Part shown: positions 50,061-59,431 of the stretch, one piece after another
Position numbering within the stretch: the first letter of the stretch is position 1
Layout: each line of letters opens with the position of its first letter
Assembly (NCBI RefSeq): GCF_001437425.1
Contig: NZ_JQCD01000009.1
Coordinates: 46,084-110,083 of the forward strand
Direction of reading: 5' to 3'
From: Weissella minor
Lineage (GTDB): Bacteria; Bacillota; Bacilli; Lactobacillales; Lactobacillaceae
DNA length: 64,000 bases
Notes under the pieces: model-generated
What the model was told of the DNA's origin: nothing
The model's input: only the letters and a program-made list of their open reading frames with translations
The model's database searches: none
Program-made: the position numbers and the translations under genes

Positions 50061-52433
50061 ATGCAAAATTTAGAAAATGCTACCGTGAAAAAAATAGCCC
50101 TAGCAACAGCGATGTTTGGCATGGGTTTAGTTGGTACGCCGGACGTTAAGGCGGATGAGATTAAGCAACACGCTTCAACAACAGTGAATACGGAACAACC
50201 AATAGCGAGAAAAGCAACTGTGCGACCAGAAAGCACACGGGCGCTATCAGGTATTCAGGTTAAGCCAAAAAATAAGCCTGATTTAAAACAGCAACCATTA
50301 GTGAAAGCGGGTCAAGCTCAAACAAAGCCAGTGGATGGTCCTAAAACAGGTGGTCAACAAGCGTCAGGATTGAAACCTAGCGCTTCCAAAGTTGCGCATA
50401 CGGGCACGAATTCAAAGCAATTCGAACAAGACAATCAAAAAACGATTTCAAGACAAGTTCAGGCGACCCAAAATAGGCGTACGGAGAAAAAGGTTGAACA
50501 ACTGCAAAGCCAACCGTCTGATAAGCAACGAGCTGAAAAGAAGATATTGCCACAAGCGTCTAAAGCAAAAAAAGAAATCAAGCCGGTGGCAAAACAAGTG
50601 GGTGACAAAACACAATCGGTTGGACAAAAGGGGCAATTGCAACGTCAAGTCGCTGATAAGCAACAACCAGAAGCTAAGGCATTGCCACAAACGCCTAAAG
50701 TAAAAGATGAAACCAAGCCCGTTTCAAAACAAACTGCTGACCGAGTAAAACCGATTCGAAAAAAAGCAATTGAAACGAACTTGAATAAGGGGTTACCTGC
50801 GGACTATGTCCCCAAAGATTACCATTATTCAGTAACGCAGGAACAAAATGCACGTTATTTGTACCAATTCTTTTCAGAGCGGGGTTGGAGCCGCAATGCG
50901 ATTGCCGGTATGTTGGGGAATATGATGGTTGAAAGTTATCTATTACCCGATATTACTGAGTTTGGCGGCGGTGGTGGTTATGGATTGGTCCAATGGACAC
51001 CAGCGGATAAATTAATTAATTGGGCGAAAGAAAATGGTTATGATCATCGCACTCTTTTTGCGCAGAGTATGCGGATACAATATGAAATGACCCACGGCAT
51101 TCAATTTTACCCATCGAGCGCCTATCCAATCAATGCAGCTGAATACATGCAAAGTCAAGATTCGGCCTATCACCTAGCAAAGGTGTTTTTATCAAATTAT
51201 GAACGACCATTTGAGAGTAATCAGCCTGAACGTGGAAATATTGCCATGTATTGGTATAAGTTTTTAGGAGCAAAGGAGGCTAAAACGAATGTCGTGCAAG
51301 TGCCGGGTGAAAAAACAAGTCAAAAACGCAAGCAAGGATATGAATTCAAAAATGGGGCTTGGTATTACTATCAAAATGGTAAGCCCATTAGTGGCTTCCG
51401 TAAATTTGGCCAGAATATGTTGGAGTATTATCGCCAAAGCGACCATACACAAGTTCGCAATAACTATGTGCAAGTAGGCACGAATGTGTATTATTTCGAT
51501 GGTAAAGGTGATGCAATCAGTGGTTTCCGTAAATTTGGCCAAAACATGCTGGAGTATTATCGCCTAAGCGATCATACACAAGTCCGCAATAACTATGTGC
51601 AAGTTGGACCAGCTGTGTATTACTTTAATGGTGAGGGTGATGCAATTAGTGGCTTCCGTAAATTTGGCCAAAACATGCTGGAGTATTATCGCCTAAGCGA
51701 CCATACACAAGTCCGCAATAACTATGTGCAAGTAGGGACGAATGTGTATTACTTTAATGAAGAGGGTGATGCAATTAGCGGATTCCGCAAGTTTGGTCAG
51801 AATATGTTGGAGTATTATCGCCCAAGTGATCATAAGCAAGTTCGCAATAACTATGTGCAAGTGGGAGCAAAAGTGTATTACTTCAATGGAGAGGGTGATG
51901 CAATCAGCGGATTACATCGTGTCAATCAACAACGCTTGGAATATTATGATGCTAAACATCATGCACGTGTTCAAAATGGCGTGGTGCACCTTAAACAAGG
52001 TGAATATTATTTTGACAAAACTGGTAAGGCGGTTGATGGTTTATATCAACACGCCCCAGGCAAAATTGCTTGGTATCATCCGAATTCTTTTGTGCGTGTG
52101 AAACAACCAGGCTATCATGCGATTAAAAAAAGTTATGTGTATCTCAATTCAAAAGGGGACGTGGTTACCGGATTTAGAAAGTATGGGAAATCTGGGTTAG
52201 AATATTATGACCTTAAAACAGGTATTCAAAAACGGAATCAACATTTAGTGATGGCGGGAAAACGTTACTTCTTTAATAAAGATGGAGATGCTGTAGGTGG
52301 ATGGCAGAAGTTTGGTAAAAGAGACATGTATTTTGATTTGAAAACACATGTTGCGGTGCAAAAAAAGCAGCTAAAAATTGGCAAAATTAATTATCAGTTT
52401 GATGCTAATGGTTTTGCAACACGCAAGGGATGA
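50061..52433 (+). CDS. Secreted lysozyme-like protein with wall/glucan-binding repeats
   Basis: The 790-residue protein has a signal peptide (1-31, cleavage probably after VKA). A Lys/Gln-rich linker (33-240) has degenerate repeats (LPQxSKxKKEIKPVAKQ, LPQTPKVKDETKPVSKQ). A phage-tail-type lysozyme domain (about 250-395) carries the likely catalytic Glu in NMMVESYLLP (E291) and YGLVQW. The last part (430-790) consists of cell-wall/glucan-binding repeats of about 43 residues (ISGFRKFGQNMLEYY). It would cut peptidoglycan and stay on the cell surface. GAGAGG lies before the ATG. Confidence 0.87.
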   Translation: MQNLENATVKKIALATAMFGMGLVGTPDVKADEIKQHASTTVNTEQPIARKATVRPESTRALSGIQVKPKNKPDLKQQPLVKAGQAQTKPVDGPKTGGQQASGLKPSASKVAHTGTNSKQFEQDNQKTISRQVQATQNRRTEKKVEQLQSQPSDKQRAEKKILPQASKAKKEIKPVAKQVGDKTQSVGQKGQLQRQVADKQQPEAKALPQTPKVKDETKPVSKQTADRVKPIRKKAIETNLNKGLPADYVPKDYHYSVTQEQNARYLYQFFSERGWSRNAIAGMLGNMMVESYLLPDITEFGGGGGYGLVQWTPADKLINWAKENGYDHRTLFAQSMRIQYEMTHGIQFYPSSAYPINAAEYMQSQDSAYHLAKVFLSNYERPFESNQPERGNIAMYWYKFLGAKEAKTNVVQVPGEKTSQKRKQGYEFKNGAWYYYQNGKPISGFRKFGQNMLEYYRQSDHTQVRNNYVQVGTNVYYFDGKGDAISGFRKFGQNMLEYYRLSDHTQVRNNYVQVGPAVYYFNGEGDAISGFRKFGQNMLEYYRLSDHTQVRNNYVQVGTNVYYFNEEGDAISGFRKFGQNMLEYYRPSDHKQVRNNYVQVGAKVYYFNGEGDAISGLHRVNQQRLEYYDAKHHARVQNGVVHLKQGEYYFDKTGKAVDGLYQHAPGKIAWYHPNSFVRVKQPGYHAIKKSYVYLNSKGDVVTGFRKYGKSGLEYYDLKTGIQKRNQHLVMAGKRYFFNKDGDAVGGWQKFGKRDMYFDLKTHVAVQKKQLKIGKINYQFDANGFATRKG
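51387..51902 (+). repeat. Four 129-bp near-identical tandem repeats
   Basis: Copies start at 51387, 51516, 51645 and 51774, each 129 bp (43 codons) and nearly identical. Diverged copies continue from 51903. Such DNA can gain or lose units by recombination without breaking the frame. Assembly from short reads may collapse them. Confidence 0.9.
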
Positions 52434-52571
52434 ACATGACCGATAAAAATTTAAGAATTTTCAAAATTGAAACTTTTTACCATGAATTTTGGCAGCAGGC
52501 TTAATATAATAATTCTCGCTATTGATTTTTTGGTTGTAATAGTAAAAATTCATTTTTTGGAGGTCGTACAA

Positions 52572-52814
52572 ATGGGTACAATTTGGATGCTAATCGTTGG
52601 TGCTATTATTGGTGCCATTGGTGGTGCAATTACGAAGTCATCAATGGGGTGGATTGCTAATATTGTTGCTGGACTTGTTGGATCATGGTTGGGTGAAACC
52701 CTCCTTGGTTCATGGGGGCCACATATGGCTGGTATGGCATTAATTCCATCAATTATTGGTGCGGTTGTTGTTGTCATTGTCGTCACTTGGGTCATGCAAC
52801 GTTTCTCAAATTAA
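52572..52814 (+). CDS. GlsB/YeaQ/YmgE family stress membrane protein
   Basis: The 80-residue protein has three hydrophobic helices and the family pattern VGAIIGAIGGAITKSSMGWIANIVAGLVGSWLG. This is the transglycosylase-associated (GlsB/YeaQ) family, linked to general stress. The start MGTIWMLIVG follows TGGAGGT at 7 bases; a longer frame has no ribosome site. Confidence 0.9.
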   Translation: MGTIWMLIVGAIIGAIGGAITKSSMGWIANIVAGLVGSWLGETLLGSWGPHMAGMALIPSIIGAVVVVIVVTWVMQRFSN

Positions 52815-52822
52815 ACAATTTT

Positions 52823-52862
52823 AAAGCGTCGTGAGCAGAAGTATGCTCAGGCGCTTTTTTTG
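52823..52862 (+). terminator. Terminator after the GlsB-like gene
   Basis: AAAGCG-GAGCA and TGCTC-CGCTTT pair with internal mismatches, and a T-run follows. Confidence 0.8.
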
Positions 52863-52941
52863 TGGTCAGGACTGAATTGACTTATTTTATTAATAAATTT
52901 ATAATCTAGTTATCATAACTAGATTAAGGGGACTTTGAAAA

Positions 52942-53445
52942 ATGGATACGGCGAATTGGAATGAGTTTAAGCTACCGCGATGGGAAGAATTGCCCAATCT
53001 GTCACTGTATTTAGATCAGGTCGTTGAATTAACGACAGAATCTTTGGCAGAAATTATGCCAAGCCATGAAAAAAAGGTGTTAACATCATCGATGCTAAAT
53101 AACTATGTTAAGCAATCTTTGATGCCGGCACCGATAAAGAAGCGGTATTCAAAACAGCATATTGCCTTCTTGATTGTCATCACGTTAATGAAACAAACGT
53201 TCAGTTTGTCAGAAATTGAGACGACTTTAAATTTGGCACTAAAAGAGACATCACTTAAAGAATTTTATAACGAGTTTGTCCAACAACAAGAGCAGTCTTT
53301 AGCATTTGTTAGTCAAAATATGCAAGCGAATGCAAGTGATGGTGAAGATCCAAATCAACTCATTCAAGCTGTGACTTTGGCAATTGCAACAAGTCTATAC
53401 AGTAAACAATTGATTGAAACAATGTATTTGGAAACACAGAAATAG
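52942..53445 (+). CDS. DUF1836 protein
   Basis: The 167-residue protein has the DUF1836 pattern: ELPNLSLYLDQVVELTTE, then SSMLNNYVKQSLMPAPIKKRYSKQHIAFLIVI and SLSEIETTLNL. The middle looks like a MerR-type winged helix, so it may be a regulator. GGGGAC lies 9 bases before the ATG. It stands alone. Confidence 0.82.
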   Translation: MDTANWNEFKLPRWEELPNLSLYLDQVVELTTESLAEIMPSHEKKVLTSSMLNNYVKQSLMPAPIKKRYSKQHIAFLIVITLMKQTFSLSEIETTLNLALKETSLKEFYNEFVQQQEQSLAFVSQNMQANASDGEDPNQLIQAVTLAIATSLYSKQLIETMYLETQK

Positions 53446-53546
53446 TTTTTTAAGCATGATGACAAATTCAATAGACAGCGCTTTCATTTTGGCGGATAAT
53501 AAACATATACAAAATTAAAATGAGGATTATATTGGAGGATTCGATC

Positions 53547-53930
53547 ATGATAGATACCTATAAAGTAATTGCCAATGCATATAATGCTGGTGTTTCAGAA
53601 CAGTTCAAAATTCCAGAAAATATGACTGGACAAGGTGAGACCAAGGTATTAAATACAGATAGCATTGATGTTTGGTTTGACATGCAAGGCGAACAAGTTG
53701 AATCGATTAAAATTGACTGCTTTGTCGAAGGTGATCATCATTTTGATGAAGTCTTTATTGGTTTTGAAAGTGGCTTAAAGATATCGTCTCGGATTTTCTT
53801 TGATGCTTACCAAGAGCTTCTTAATACTGATAGTAACCATACAACAGGTGAGACGAATGGTTTTAGAGTTGACTACATGCGCGAAAATGGGCATGTGTTT
53901 GCAACATTTAATCGGAGTACAACCTTATAA
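53547..53930 (+). CDS. Unknown 127-residue protein
   Basis: The start MIDTYKVIANAYN follows GGAGG at 8 bases. The protein is acidic and soluble with alternating strands, and no family is recognised. A weak cre-like box (AGACAGCGCTTTCA) lies at about 53471-53484. It precedes the licD-tarIJ cluster but is separated by 204 bases. Confidence 0.6.
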   Translation: MIDTYKVIANAYNAGVSEQFKIPENMTGQGETKVLNTDSIDVWFDMQGEQVESIKIDCFVEGDHHFDEVFIGFESGLKISSRIFFDAYQELLNTDSNHTTGETNGFRVDYMRENGHVFATFNRSTTL

Positions 53931-54134
53931 AAATAAACGTTTTCAGTTGAATTTGGGCGTTGTATTCGGTGTGATTTGTGAGGCGACTTGTAAAGTAACA
54001 AATGGATTAAAAATGTACTTTTAAAGGCATTTTCAAAGCTTTTTTGGCATTCCTTAAATTTGACTTAACTTATGTATTTTGATATATTTACTGAGATATG
54101 CGCGTGAAATTTTATGAGGGAGGTAGCTTTAAGA

Positions 54135-54932
54135 ATGACGGAAGAGTTGTCACATAGTGAAGTCCACGAGACAATGACAGATATGCTAGCGGATCTTGCT
54201 GTTTTTGCAATGAATCAAGATTTAAAACTATTTCTCCTTGGTGGCACTTTATTAGGAAAAATTCGTGATGGAGAACTTATCCCTTGGGATGATGATATTG
54301 ATGTTGGCTTGAGACGTGAGGATTATGAAAAATTTAAAACACAATATTCTTCAAAAAATCCGAATTATTATTTATTAACCGAAGAAGAAGCCCAAAATGA
54401 TTTTCCGTATATGCGCTTAATTGATAAGACAACGCATTCGAAATCAAAGTATTATGAACAAAAGCACGGTATTTTTATTGATATTTTTCCAATTGATGAC
54501 TTCAGTAAAAACAAAATTCAATTAGATATTTTCTTTATTAAGCACAAGTATCTAAATGTGATGAGAAATATTGGACGGTCAACTGGTAAGTATCCGAAAA
54601 AAGCCAAAGCAAAAAAAATAAAAGAAATGTTGCGACAAGCACTACCAAATTTGTCTGCGCATAAGTTAGCAGTTTCAGAAGATAAATATGTAAAAAAGTT
54701 TGCTGGGAATCCCAAAAAGCCAAAGCAATCGGGAGTTCTTAATGGGATGTATGGTCGAAAAGAAGTCTTCCCTGCCAAAATGTGGCGCGAAGTAGAACGT
54801 GTCGATTTTTTAGGTATTCCTGTTTGGCAGGTTAAAAATTATGATGAGTATTTGACACAGTTTTTTGGTAATTGGCATGTGAAAGAAAAGCATGAGAAAA
54901 AGCATGGTTCTTTTTATAAAGGAGAGGGATAA
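54135..54932 (+). CDS. LicD-family phosphotransferase (second copy)
   Basis: The 265-residue protein has LLGGTLLGKIRDGELIPWDDDIDVGLRREDY with the DDD metal site, then DIFPIDDFSKN. It is clearly related to the LicD protein near 29.2 kb but diverged. The start MTEELSHSEVHE follows GGGAGGT; another ATG lies 21 bases upstream within that region. It is followed with no gap by the tarI and tarJ genes, so it probably adds a phospho-group to a ribitol-containing wall polymer. Confidence 0.85.
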   Translation: MTEELSHSEVHETMTDMLADLAVFAMNQDLKLFLLGGTLLGKIRDGELIPWDDDIDVGLRREDYEKFKTQYSSKNPNYYLLTEEEAQNDFPYMRLIDKTTHSKSKYYEQKHGIFIDIFPIDDFSKNKIQLDIFFIKHKYLNVMRNIGRSTGKYPKKAKAKKIKEMLRQALPNLSAHKLAVSEDKYVKKFAGNPKKPKQSGVLNGMYGRKEVFPAKMWREVERVDFLGIPVWQVKNYDEYLTQFFGNWHVKEKHEKKHGSFYKGEG

Positions 54933-55635
54933 ATGATTTACGCACAAGTGATGGCTGGTGGAATTGGAAGTCGTATGGGACATACAGAGCGACCAAAGCA
55001 ATTTTTAGATTTAGCTGGGCGACCAATTATTATACATACGCTTGAAAAATTTGCCTTGATTCCTGATTTCAAGAAAATTGTTGTATCAATTCACCCACAG
55101 TGGGTGCAATATGGTAAGGATTTAATTGCGCAATATATTGATGACGACAGAATTGTTGTGATTGAAGGTGGGGCTGAACGTAACGACAATGGGTGCAATC
55201 AACTATATTCATGATCAATTTGGTGCAAATGAAGATGATATTTTGGTTATGCACGATGCTGTTCGTCCTTTCGTTACGCGACATATTATTATGGAGAATA
55301 TCCGCCTAGCTGAATCATATAAAGCTGTTGATACTGCAATTGGTGCCACAGATACGATTGTAAAAGTTGAAAATGATGAAGTTTCGGAAATTCCAGTTCG
55401 TTCATTCATGTACCAAGGTCAGACACCACAGACTGTAAATATTCCTGCCTTTGAAGCACAATATGAGCATATGACTGATGAAGAGCGACGTGCTTTGAGT
55501 GATTCTGCAAAGGTTATGTTGCTAGCTGGACATAAGGTGGGGATTGCTGACGGTGATGAGAGTAACATGAAGATTACGCGTCCATACGATCTACGTCTTG
55601 CCAATGCGATTGCGAAAGAGGACGATGATGTTTAA
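54933..55635 (+). pseudogene. tarI: Ribitol-5-phosphate cytidylyltransferase, frameshifted
   Basis: The 5' part encodes MIYAQVMAGGIGSRMG, PKQFLDLAGRPIIIHTLEKF and GGAERND. The 3' part, in the +1 frame, encodes MGAINYIHDQFG, VMHDAVRPFVTRHII and YQGQTPQTVNI. Together they cover one TarI/IspD-type enzyme of about 235 residues. TarI relatives read RNDTIM here, while the DNA has GAC-A-ATG, so about 5 nt appear missing near 55187-55191. The 5' frame stops at 55214. Real loss would block CDP-ribitol synthesis unless another copy exists. A sequencing error is possible. Confidence 0.85.
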
Positions 55636-56653
55636 TAATATTTATCGTTTGACTGGTGTTCGCCAAGTTGAACAAATGAAAAAGCAAGATAATTTAGCTG
55701 ATCCTCATAGTGTCATTGTGCGGCCAACGTTATTGTCAATTTGTCGTGCTGATGAACGATATTATACCGGTACACGTGATAAAAAAATTCTAGCCAAGCG
55801 TTTGCCAATGGCTCTAATCCATGAGGCTGTTGGTGAGGTCATTCGTGATAATACTGGAACATATGAACCAGGAACCATTGTTGCAATGGTGCCAAATAAT
55901 GCCCAGAAACATGATGATTTAGTGTCGAGTAATTATTTACGAGACAGTACATTTAGTTCGTCAACGGCTGATGGTTTTATGCGCGAATATGTGTTTATTC
56001 GTCCAGAAAATTTGGTTGCCATTCCAAAAGAAGCCCAAGGTGATATGAATGCCTTTTTGGAAGTTGTGACAGTTGCCGTGCAAGCGATTCGACGTTTAAA
56101 AGAAACGATGATTCCAAAGCAGGGTAAAATTGGTATTTGGGGTGACGGGAATGTGGCATACATTGTTGCTGTCGTAATGAAAGAAATGTTCCCAGATACT
56201 GAATTAATTGTTCTAGGAAAGCATGAAGAAAAATTGAGTTATATTAGTTTTGCCCAAACCATGTTGATTGATGAAATCCCAGACGATTTAATGTTTGATC
56301 AAGCAATCGAAGTAGTTGGTGGTATGGGTTCTGAATCTGCGATTAATCAAATGATAGATCATGCAAATCCACGGGCAACGCTTGTGTTGTCTGGTGTTTC
56401 AGAAGAAAATATTGCGATTAATACACGCTTAATTCTTGAAAAAGGCTTGGATTTGGTTGGTACATCTCGTTCAACACGCGAAGACTTTGAACAAGCGGTA
56501 GATTTGATTGAAAATAGCAGTTCTGTCCGTGATCGTTTAGGATTGCTTGTACAAAATATAAAAGAAATAAATTGTGTAACAGACATTACCAATTCGTTCG
56601 ATGAAGATTTGAATATGAATTGGGGTAAGACAGTCATGAAATGGAATATGTAA
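55628..56653 (+). CDS. tarJ: Ribulose-5-phosphate reductase TarJ
   Basis: The 341-residue MDR-family enzyme reduces ribulose 5-phosphate to ribitol 5-phosphate with NADPH for CDP-ribitol synthesis. It has the family segments LLSICRADERYYTGTRD, LPMALIHEAVGEV and GIWGDGNVAYIVAVV. The start overlaps the tarI stop region, with AAAGAGG upstream inside tarI, and an ATG at 55625 is an alternative. The enzyme looks intact although its partner TarI is broken. Confidence 0.92.
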   Translation: MFNNIYRLTGVRQVEQMKKQDNLADPHSVIVRPTLLSICRADERYYTGTRDKKILAKRLPMALIHEAVGEVIRDNTGTYEPGTIVAMVPNNAQKHDDLVSSNYLRDSTFSSSTADGFMREYVFIRPENLVAIPKEAQGDMNAFLEVVTVAVQAIRRLKETMIPKQGKIGIWGDGNVAYIVAVVMKEMFPDTELIVLGKHEEKLSYISFAQTMLIDEIPDDLMFDQAIEVVGGMGSESAINQMIDHANPRATLVLSGVSEENIAINTRLILEKGLDLVGTSRSTREDFEQAVDLIENSSSVRDRLGLLVQNIKEINCVTDITNSFDEDLNMNWGKTVMKWNM

Positions 56654-56654
56654 A

Positions 56655-56692
56655 TAAAAAGAACCTAAGCTTTATGTTTAGGTTCTTTTTAT
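56655..56692 (+). terminator. Terminator of the licD-tarIJ cluster
   Basis: AAAGAACCTAA and TTTAGGTTCTTT pair around a loop and are followed by T. Confidence 0.92.
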
Positions 56693-56790
56693 GTTGAAAA
56701 AAGTAAAATATTAACCGTTATAACTGCAATTTAAAGTCAATTGGACTATACTGTACAGTTAAATAAGATGAATTGGAGAGATAATCAATA

Positions 56791-57303
56791 ATGGAATATT
56801 TGCTTGCGTATTTAAATCAGACGGATGGTTTTCAATTTGGAAAGCTTTTCTCATTTAAGGGGATTCTGGACCGCAAAAGTTATTTTCTGGGTATGTTAAT
56901 CTGGAGTGTGCTTGTATCGTTAATTGCGATGCCATTAGCGACAATGGGTGAAGTTTTGGTTCAAGTAATGATGGGACAGCAAAATGCGGCAGCAATGCAA
57001 TCAATTTCTGGTATTATATTCGTTATTTTTGCCATTGGGTTTATTGTGATACTGCTACAAGGGCTAGCAGCAATGAGTCGTCGTTTGCACGATGCAGGTG
57101 TATCAGCCTATAAGTTATTGTACATTGTTGTGCCTTATCTTTTGGCCCTTATTTCTGGTTTAGTAACCGGAATTTCAGGTGCTGTTATGGGCGGATTTGC
57201 AACGTTCTTTGTGGTGTTACCATTTATCGGTTTCATTGTTGTCTTGTGGCATTTAATTAAGCCAACACAACAAATTCTAGGTCGATCAGCAACGGAGGCC
57301 TAA
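56791..57303 (+). CDS. DUF805 membrane protein (170 residues)
   Basis: The protein has four membrane helices and the DUF805 features FSFKGILDRKSYFLGMLIW and AAMSRRLHDAGVSAYKLL. The function is unknown. GGAGAG lies before the ATG. The palindrome ACTGTACAGT (56750-56759) lies near the likely start point. It is first in a three-gene unit with another DUF805 protein and a secreted protein. Confidence 0.85.
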   Translation: MEYLLAYLNQTDGFQFGKLFSFKGILDRKSYFLGMLIWSVLVSLIAMPLATMGEVLVQVMMGQQNAAAMQSISGIIFVIFAIGFIVILLQGLAAMSRRLHDAGVSAYKLLYIVVPYLLALISGLVTGISGAVMGGFATFFVVLPFIGFIVVLWHLIKPTQQILGRSATEA

Positions 57304-57306
57304 AAC

Positions 57307-57708
57307 ATGGAATTTTTTAAACAGTTTTTGAATCAAGAATATGGTCTATATTCGTTTTCTGGTCGATTAAGTCGAACTGGCTTCTTTATCGGATTGCTCT
57401 TATTATGGATCTTTACCTCATTGGTGATGATTCCCGCAACGTATGTAATATTGTCATTTTCACCACAGTTGCTGATGATGGCAGGAAATACATTAGGAAT
57501 TTGGTTAGGCCTTTTGACGGCTTTGTATGTGTTTATTCTCGTAAATACTTTGGTCCTTGTGTTGGCTGCGGCAGTCCGTCGATTACGTGATTCAAATGTC
57601 TCACCAGTATGGCTACTCGCTGCGTTTTTGCCATTTATCGGTGAAGCCATTATTTTTTGTCAATTAGTTCGACGTCCAGTGGAGGTGCACAATGAAGAAG
57701 CAAACTAG
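57307..57708 (+). CDS. DUF805 membrane protein (133 residues)
   Basis: This is a second, shorter DUF805 protein, with FSGRLSRTGFFIGLLLLW and AAVRRLRDSNVSPVWLLAAF. It starts 3 bases after the first, with GGAGG before the ATG, and probably pairs with it. It overlaps the next gene by 17 bases. Confidence 0.82.
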   Translation: MEFFKQFLNQEYGLYSFSGRLSRTGFFIGLLLLWIFTSLVMIPATYVILSFSPQLLMMAGNTLGIWLGLLTALYVFILVNTLVLVLAAAVRRLRDSNVSPVWLLAAFLPFIGEAIIFCQLVRRPVEVHNEEAN

Positions 57709-58435
57709 AATTAGTATTGTGCTTGGTTTATCTTTGTTGGTTGCCGGTGGTGCTGGTGTTGCAACAGCCACGCAAACACAACAAATTCAGGATGTTTTAC
57801 AAGTAGAAGCAGTTAAACCGGTTGCCAAAAATGATTTGACGGAAGCAGCCATAGCTGGCGTTCGTAAGGCTGATAAGCCGACTGCTGAAAAAATTACGAA
57901 TTTACAAAAGTCAAAGACATGGGTTGGTCACAAGAAAGCCGCTTACTTTGAATTACCCAACTTTGGTAAGAAAAATGATGTGAAATCTGCTCAAGATGCA
58001 GATGATTTGTCAAAATCAGGAACGTATACGCAAACGTACGCGATTACAAAACCTAAGATTTTTATCACTGATACAAAAATTGATGCAAATAGTAAAATTA
58101 CGTCATCGATGAATCAGAATGTGATGTCATTAGCTCAGCAAACATTGGGTAATGTACCGGCATTAACCGATTTGAATCAAAAACAAATCAACAAGAATAT
58201 GGTTATTGTGACTGGTTATAGTGATGCTGAGGATAAGCAACAAGGAACAGTTAAAGAATTTATTTCCTTTATTTTCATGCGTGATGCACATGGGCATATG
58301 CATATGATTTCAATTGAGAGTGAGCAAGATGCAGAGAGTGTTGCTAAAAATATTGCAACAGCAAGTACCTTGGGAAATAGTTTAACGGTTGAAAAGCCAA
58401 GCGGTGTTGCGTTTAAGAAGAATGTTGAAAAATAG
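57692..58435 (+). CDS. Secreted or anchored unknown protein
   Basis: The 247-residue protein has a signal peptide (KKQTRISIVLGLSLLVAGGAGVATA, about residues 2-26) without a lipobox. The mature part is alpha/beta with no recognised domain; residues 95-245 look globular. Its ribosome site (GGAGG) lies inside the previous gene. Coupling with the DUF805 genes suggests that the three work together at the membrane. Confidence 0.72.
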   Translation: MKKQTRISIVLGLSLLVAGGAGVATATQTQQIQDVLQVEAVKPVAKNDLTEAAIAGVRKADKPTAEKITNLQKSKTWVGHKKAAYFELPNFGKKNDVKSAQDADDLSKSGTYTQTYAITKPKIFITDTKIDANSKITSSMNQNVMSLAQQTLGNVPALTDLNQKQINKNMVIVTGYSDAEDKQQGTVKEFISFIFMRDAHGHMHMISIESEQDAESVAKNIATASTLGNSLTVEKPSGVAFKKNVEK

Positions 58436-58439
58436 ATAA

Positions 58440-58465
58440 TAAGATGCCTTAGGGCATCTTTTTTC
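58440..58465 (+). terminator. Terminator of the DUF805 operon
   Basis: AAGATGCC and GGCATCTT pair around TTAG and are followed by TTTT. Confidence 0.88.
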
Positions 58466-58487
58466 ATATACAGAAAGGAACATCAAT

Positions 58488-59357
58488 ATGCAAATTGAAC
58501 AATTTACGCAGTTAACGCAAAGTCAGATTGAAGATATCCATTTATTGTCGCAAGCAGTCCATGACTATGATCATACGCATAAAGATGCTTATTTAAGTAA
58601 TCAGTATAATCATTTTCCTGAAATGCCAACGTTCGTTTTAGGATATGAAAATGAATCTTTGATTGGTTTTGCGATGCTTTATGCGGATGGAGATATCGAT
58701 GAAATCGTTGAAATTAGTCTGATGGTCCATCCAAGTGCGCGTCGTAAAGGAATTGGGACAGCGATTAAACAGCGCGCTTTCGAAATTTTAACGGAATTTG
58801 GTTACCACAAAGTACAGTATTTGACTGAACGGGCTTTCTTAGTAGCGAATCCTGACTTTATCATGAAGAATCAGTTAGTTGTCGATGCTGAATTTGAATA
58901 TCAGATGCGTTTTGAAAAAGAACCAGTTTCAGTAGAAAGTAAGATGGGCATTGGCATTCGGCGAATGCAACGAGCGGATGTCGTCCAATTAGTGCCACCA
59001 TATATGAATGCCTTTCCAGATTCGACAGCACATGCCGCCGAACAGTATTTACAGGAAAGCTTGGATGATACATCAATTGAGACTTACGTCCTTTTGTATG
59101 AAGACCAACCCATTGGATATTGTGCCGTGGATAATGGCGATTACTATTATATCTTTGGTTTATTTGTGGATGCTGGTTATCGTAATCGGGGCTTCGGCGC
59201 GCAATTTATGCAATTAATCATGCGAGAACTATATTTGCAAGAGGCGAAGCCGTTTGTCATTGGGGTTGAAGGTGATAATCATCAAGCGCACCATCTGTAT
59301 CAAAAATTGGGATTTGAGGATGAAACGGTGTTGGAGTACTTGACTGAAGGTGAATGA
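58488..59357 (+). CDS. Double-GNAT acetyltransferase
   Basis: The 289-residue protein has two GNAT-like halves. The first contains ISLMVHPSARRKGIGTAIKQRA, with the acetyl-CoA loop RRKGIG. The second contains LFVDAGYRNRGFGAQFMQLIM and ends GVEGDNHQAHHLYQKLGFEDE. It resembles tandem acetyltransferases of the mycothiol-synthase-like type; the acceptor is unknown. AAAGGAA lies before the ATG. Confidence 0.87.
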   Translation: MQIEQFTQLTQSQIEDIHLLSQAVHDYDHTHKDAYLSNQYNHFPEMPTFVLGYENESLIGFAMLYADGDIDEIVEISLMVHPSARRKGIGTAIKQRAFEILTEFGYHKVQYLTERAFLVANPDFIMKNQLVVDAEFEYQMRFEKEPVSVESKMGIGIRRMQRADVVQLVPPYMNAFPDSTAHAAEQYLQESLDDTSIETYVLLYEDQPIGYCAVDNGDYYYIFGLFVDAGYRNRGFGAQFMQLIMRELYLQEAKPFVIGVEGDNHQAHHLYQKLGFEDETVLEYLTEGE

Positions 59358-59431
59358 AAGCACAATACTTTTTTGTAATCAAATTGTCATAATATTTAGA
59401 TTTATTCACAAAAAGGTCAATCAAGTTGCAG

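Noticed and set aside
51387..51902. Regular repeats as a CRISPR-like array
   Set aside because: The units are contiguous, in frame and encode wall-binding repeats; there are no spacers.
53471..53484. cre-like box before the unknown 127-residue gene
   Set aside because: Two mismatches to the consensus, including an internal position.
55162..55635. A separate gene for the 3' half of tarI, starting at TTG 55162
   Set aside because: Its first ten residues are out-of-frame tarI sequence. Only the part from MGAINYI is TarI-like, so it is the rest of one broken gene.
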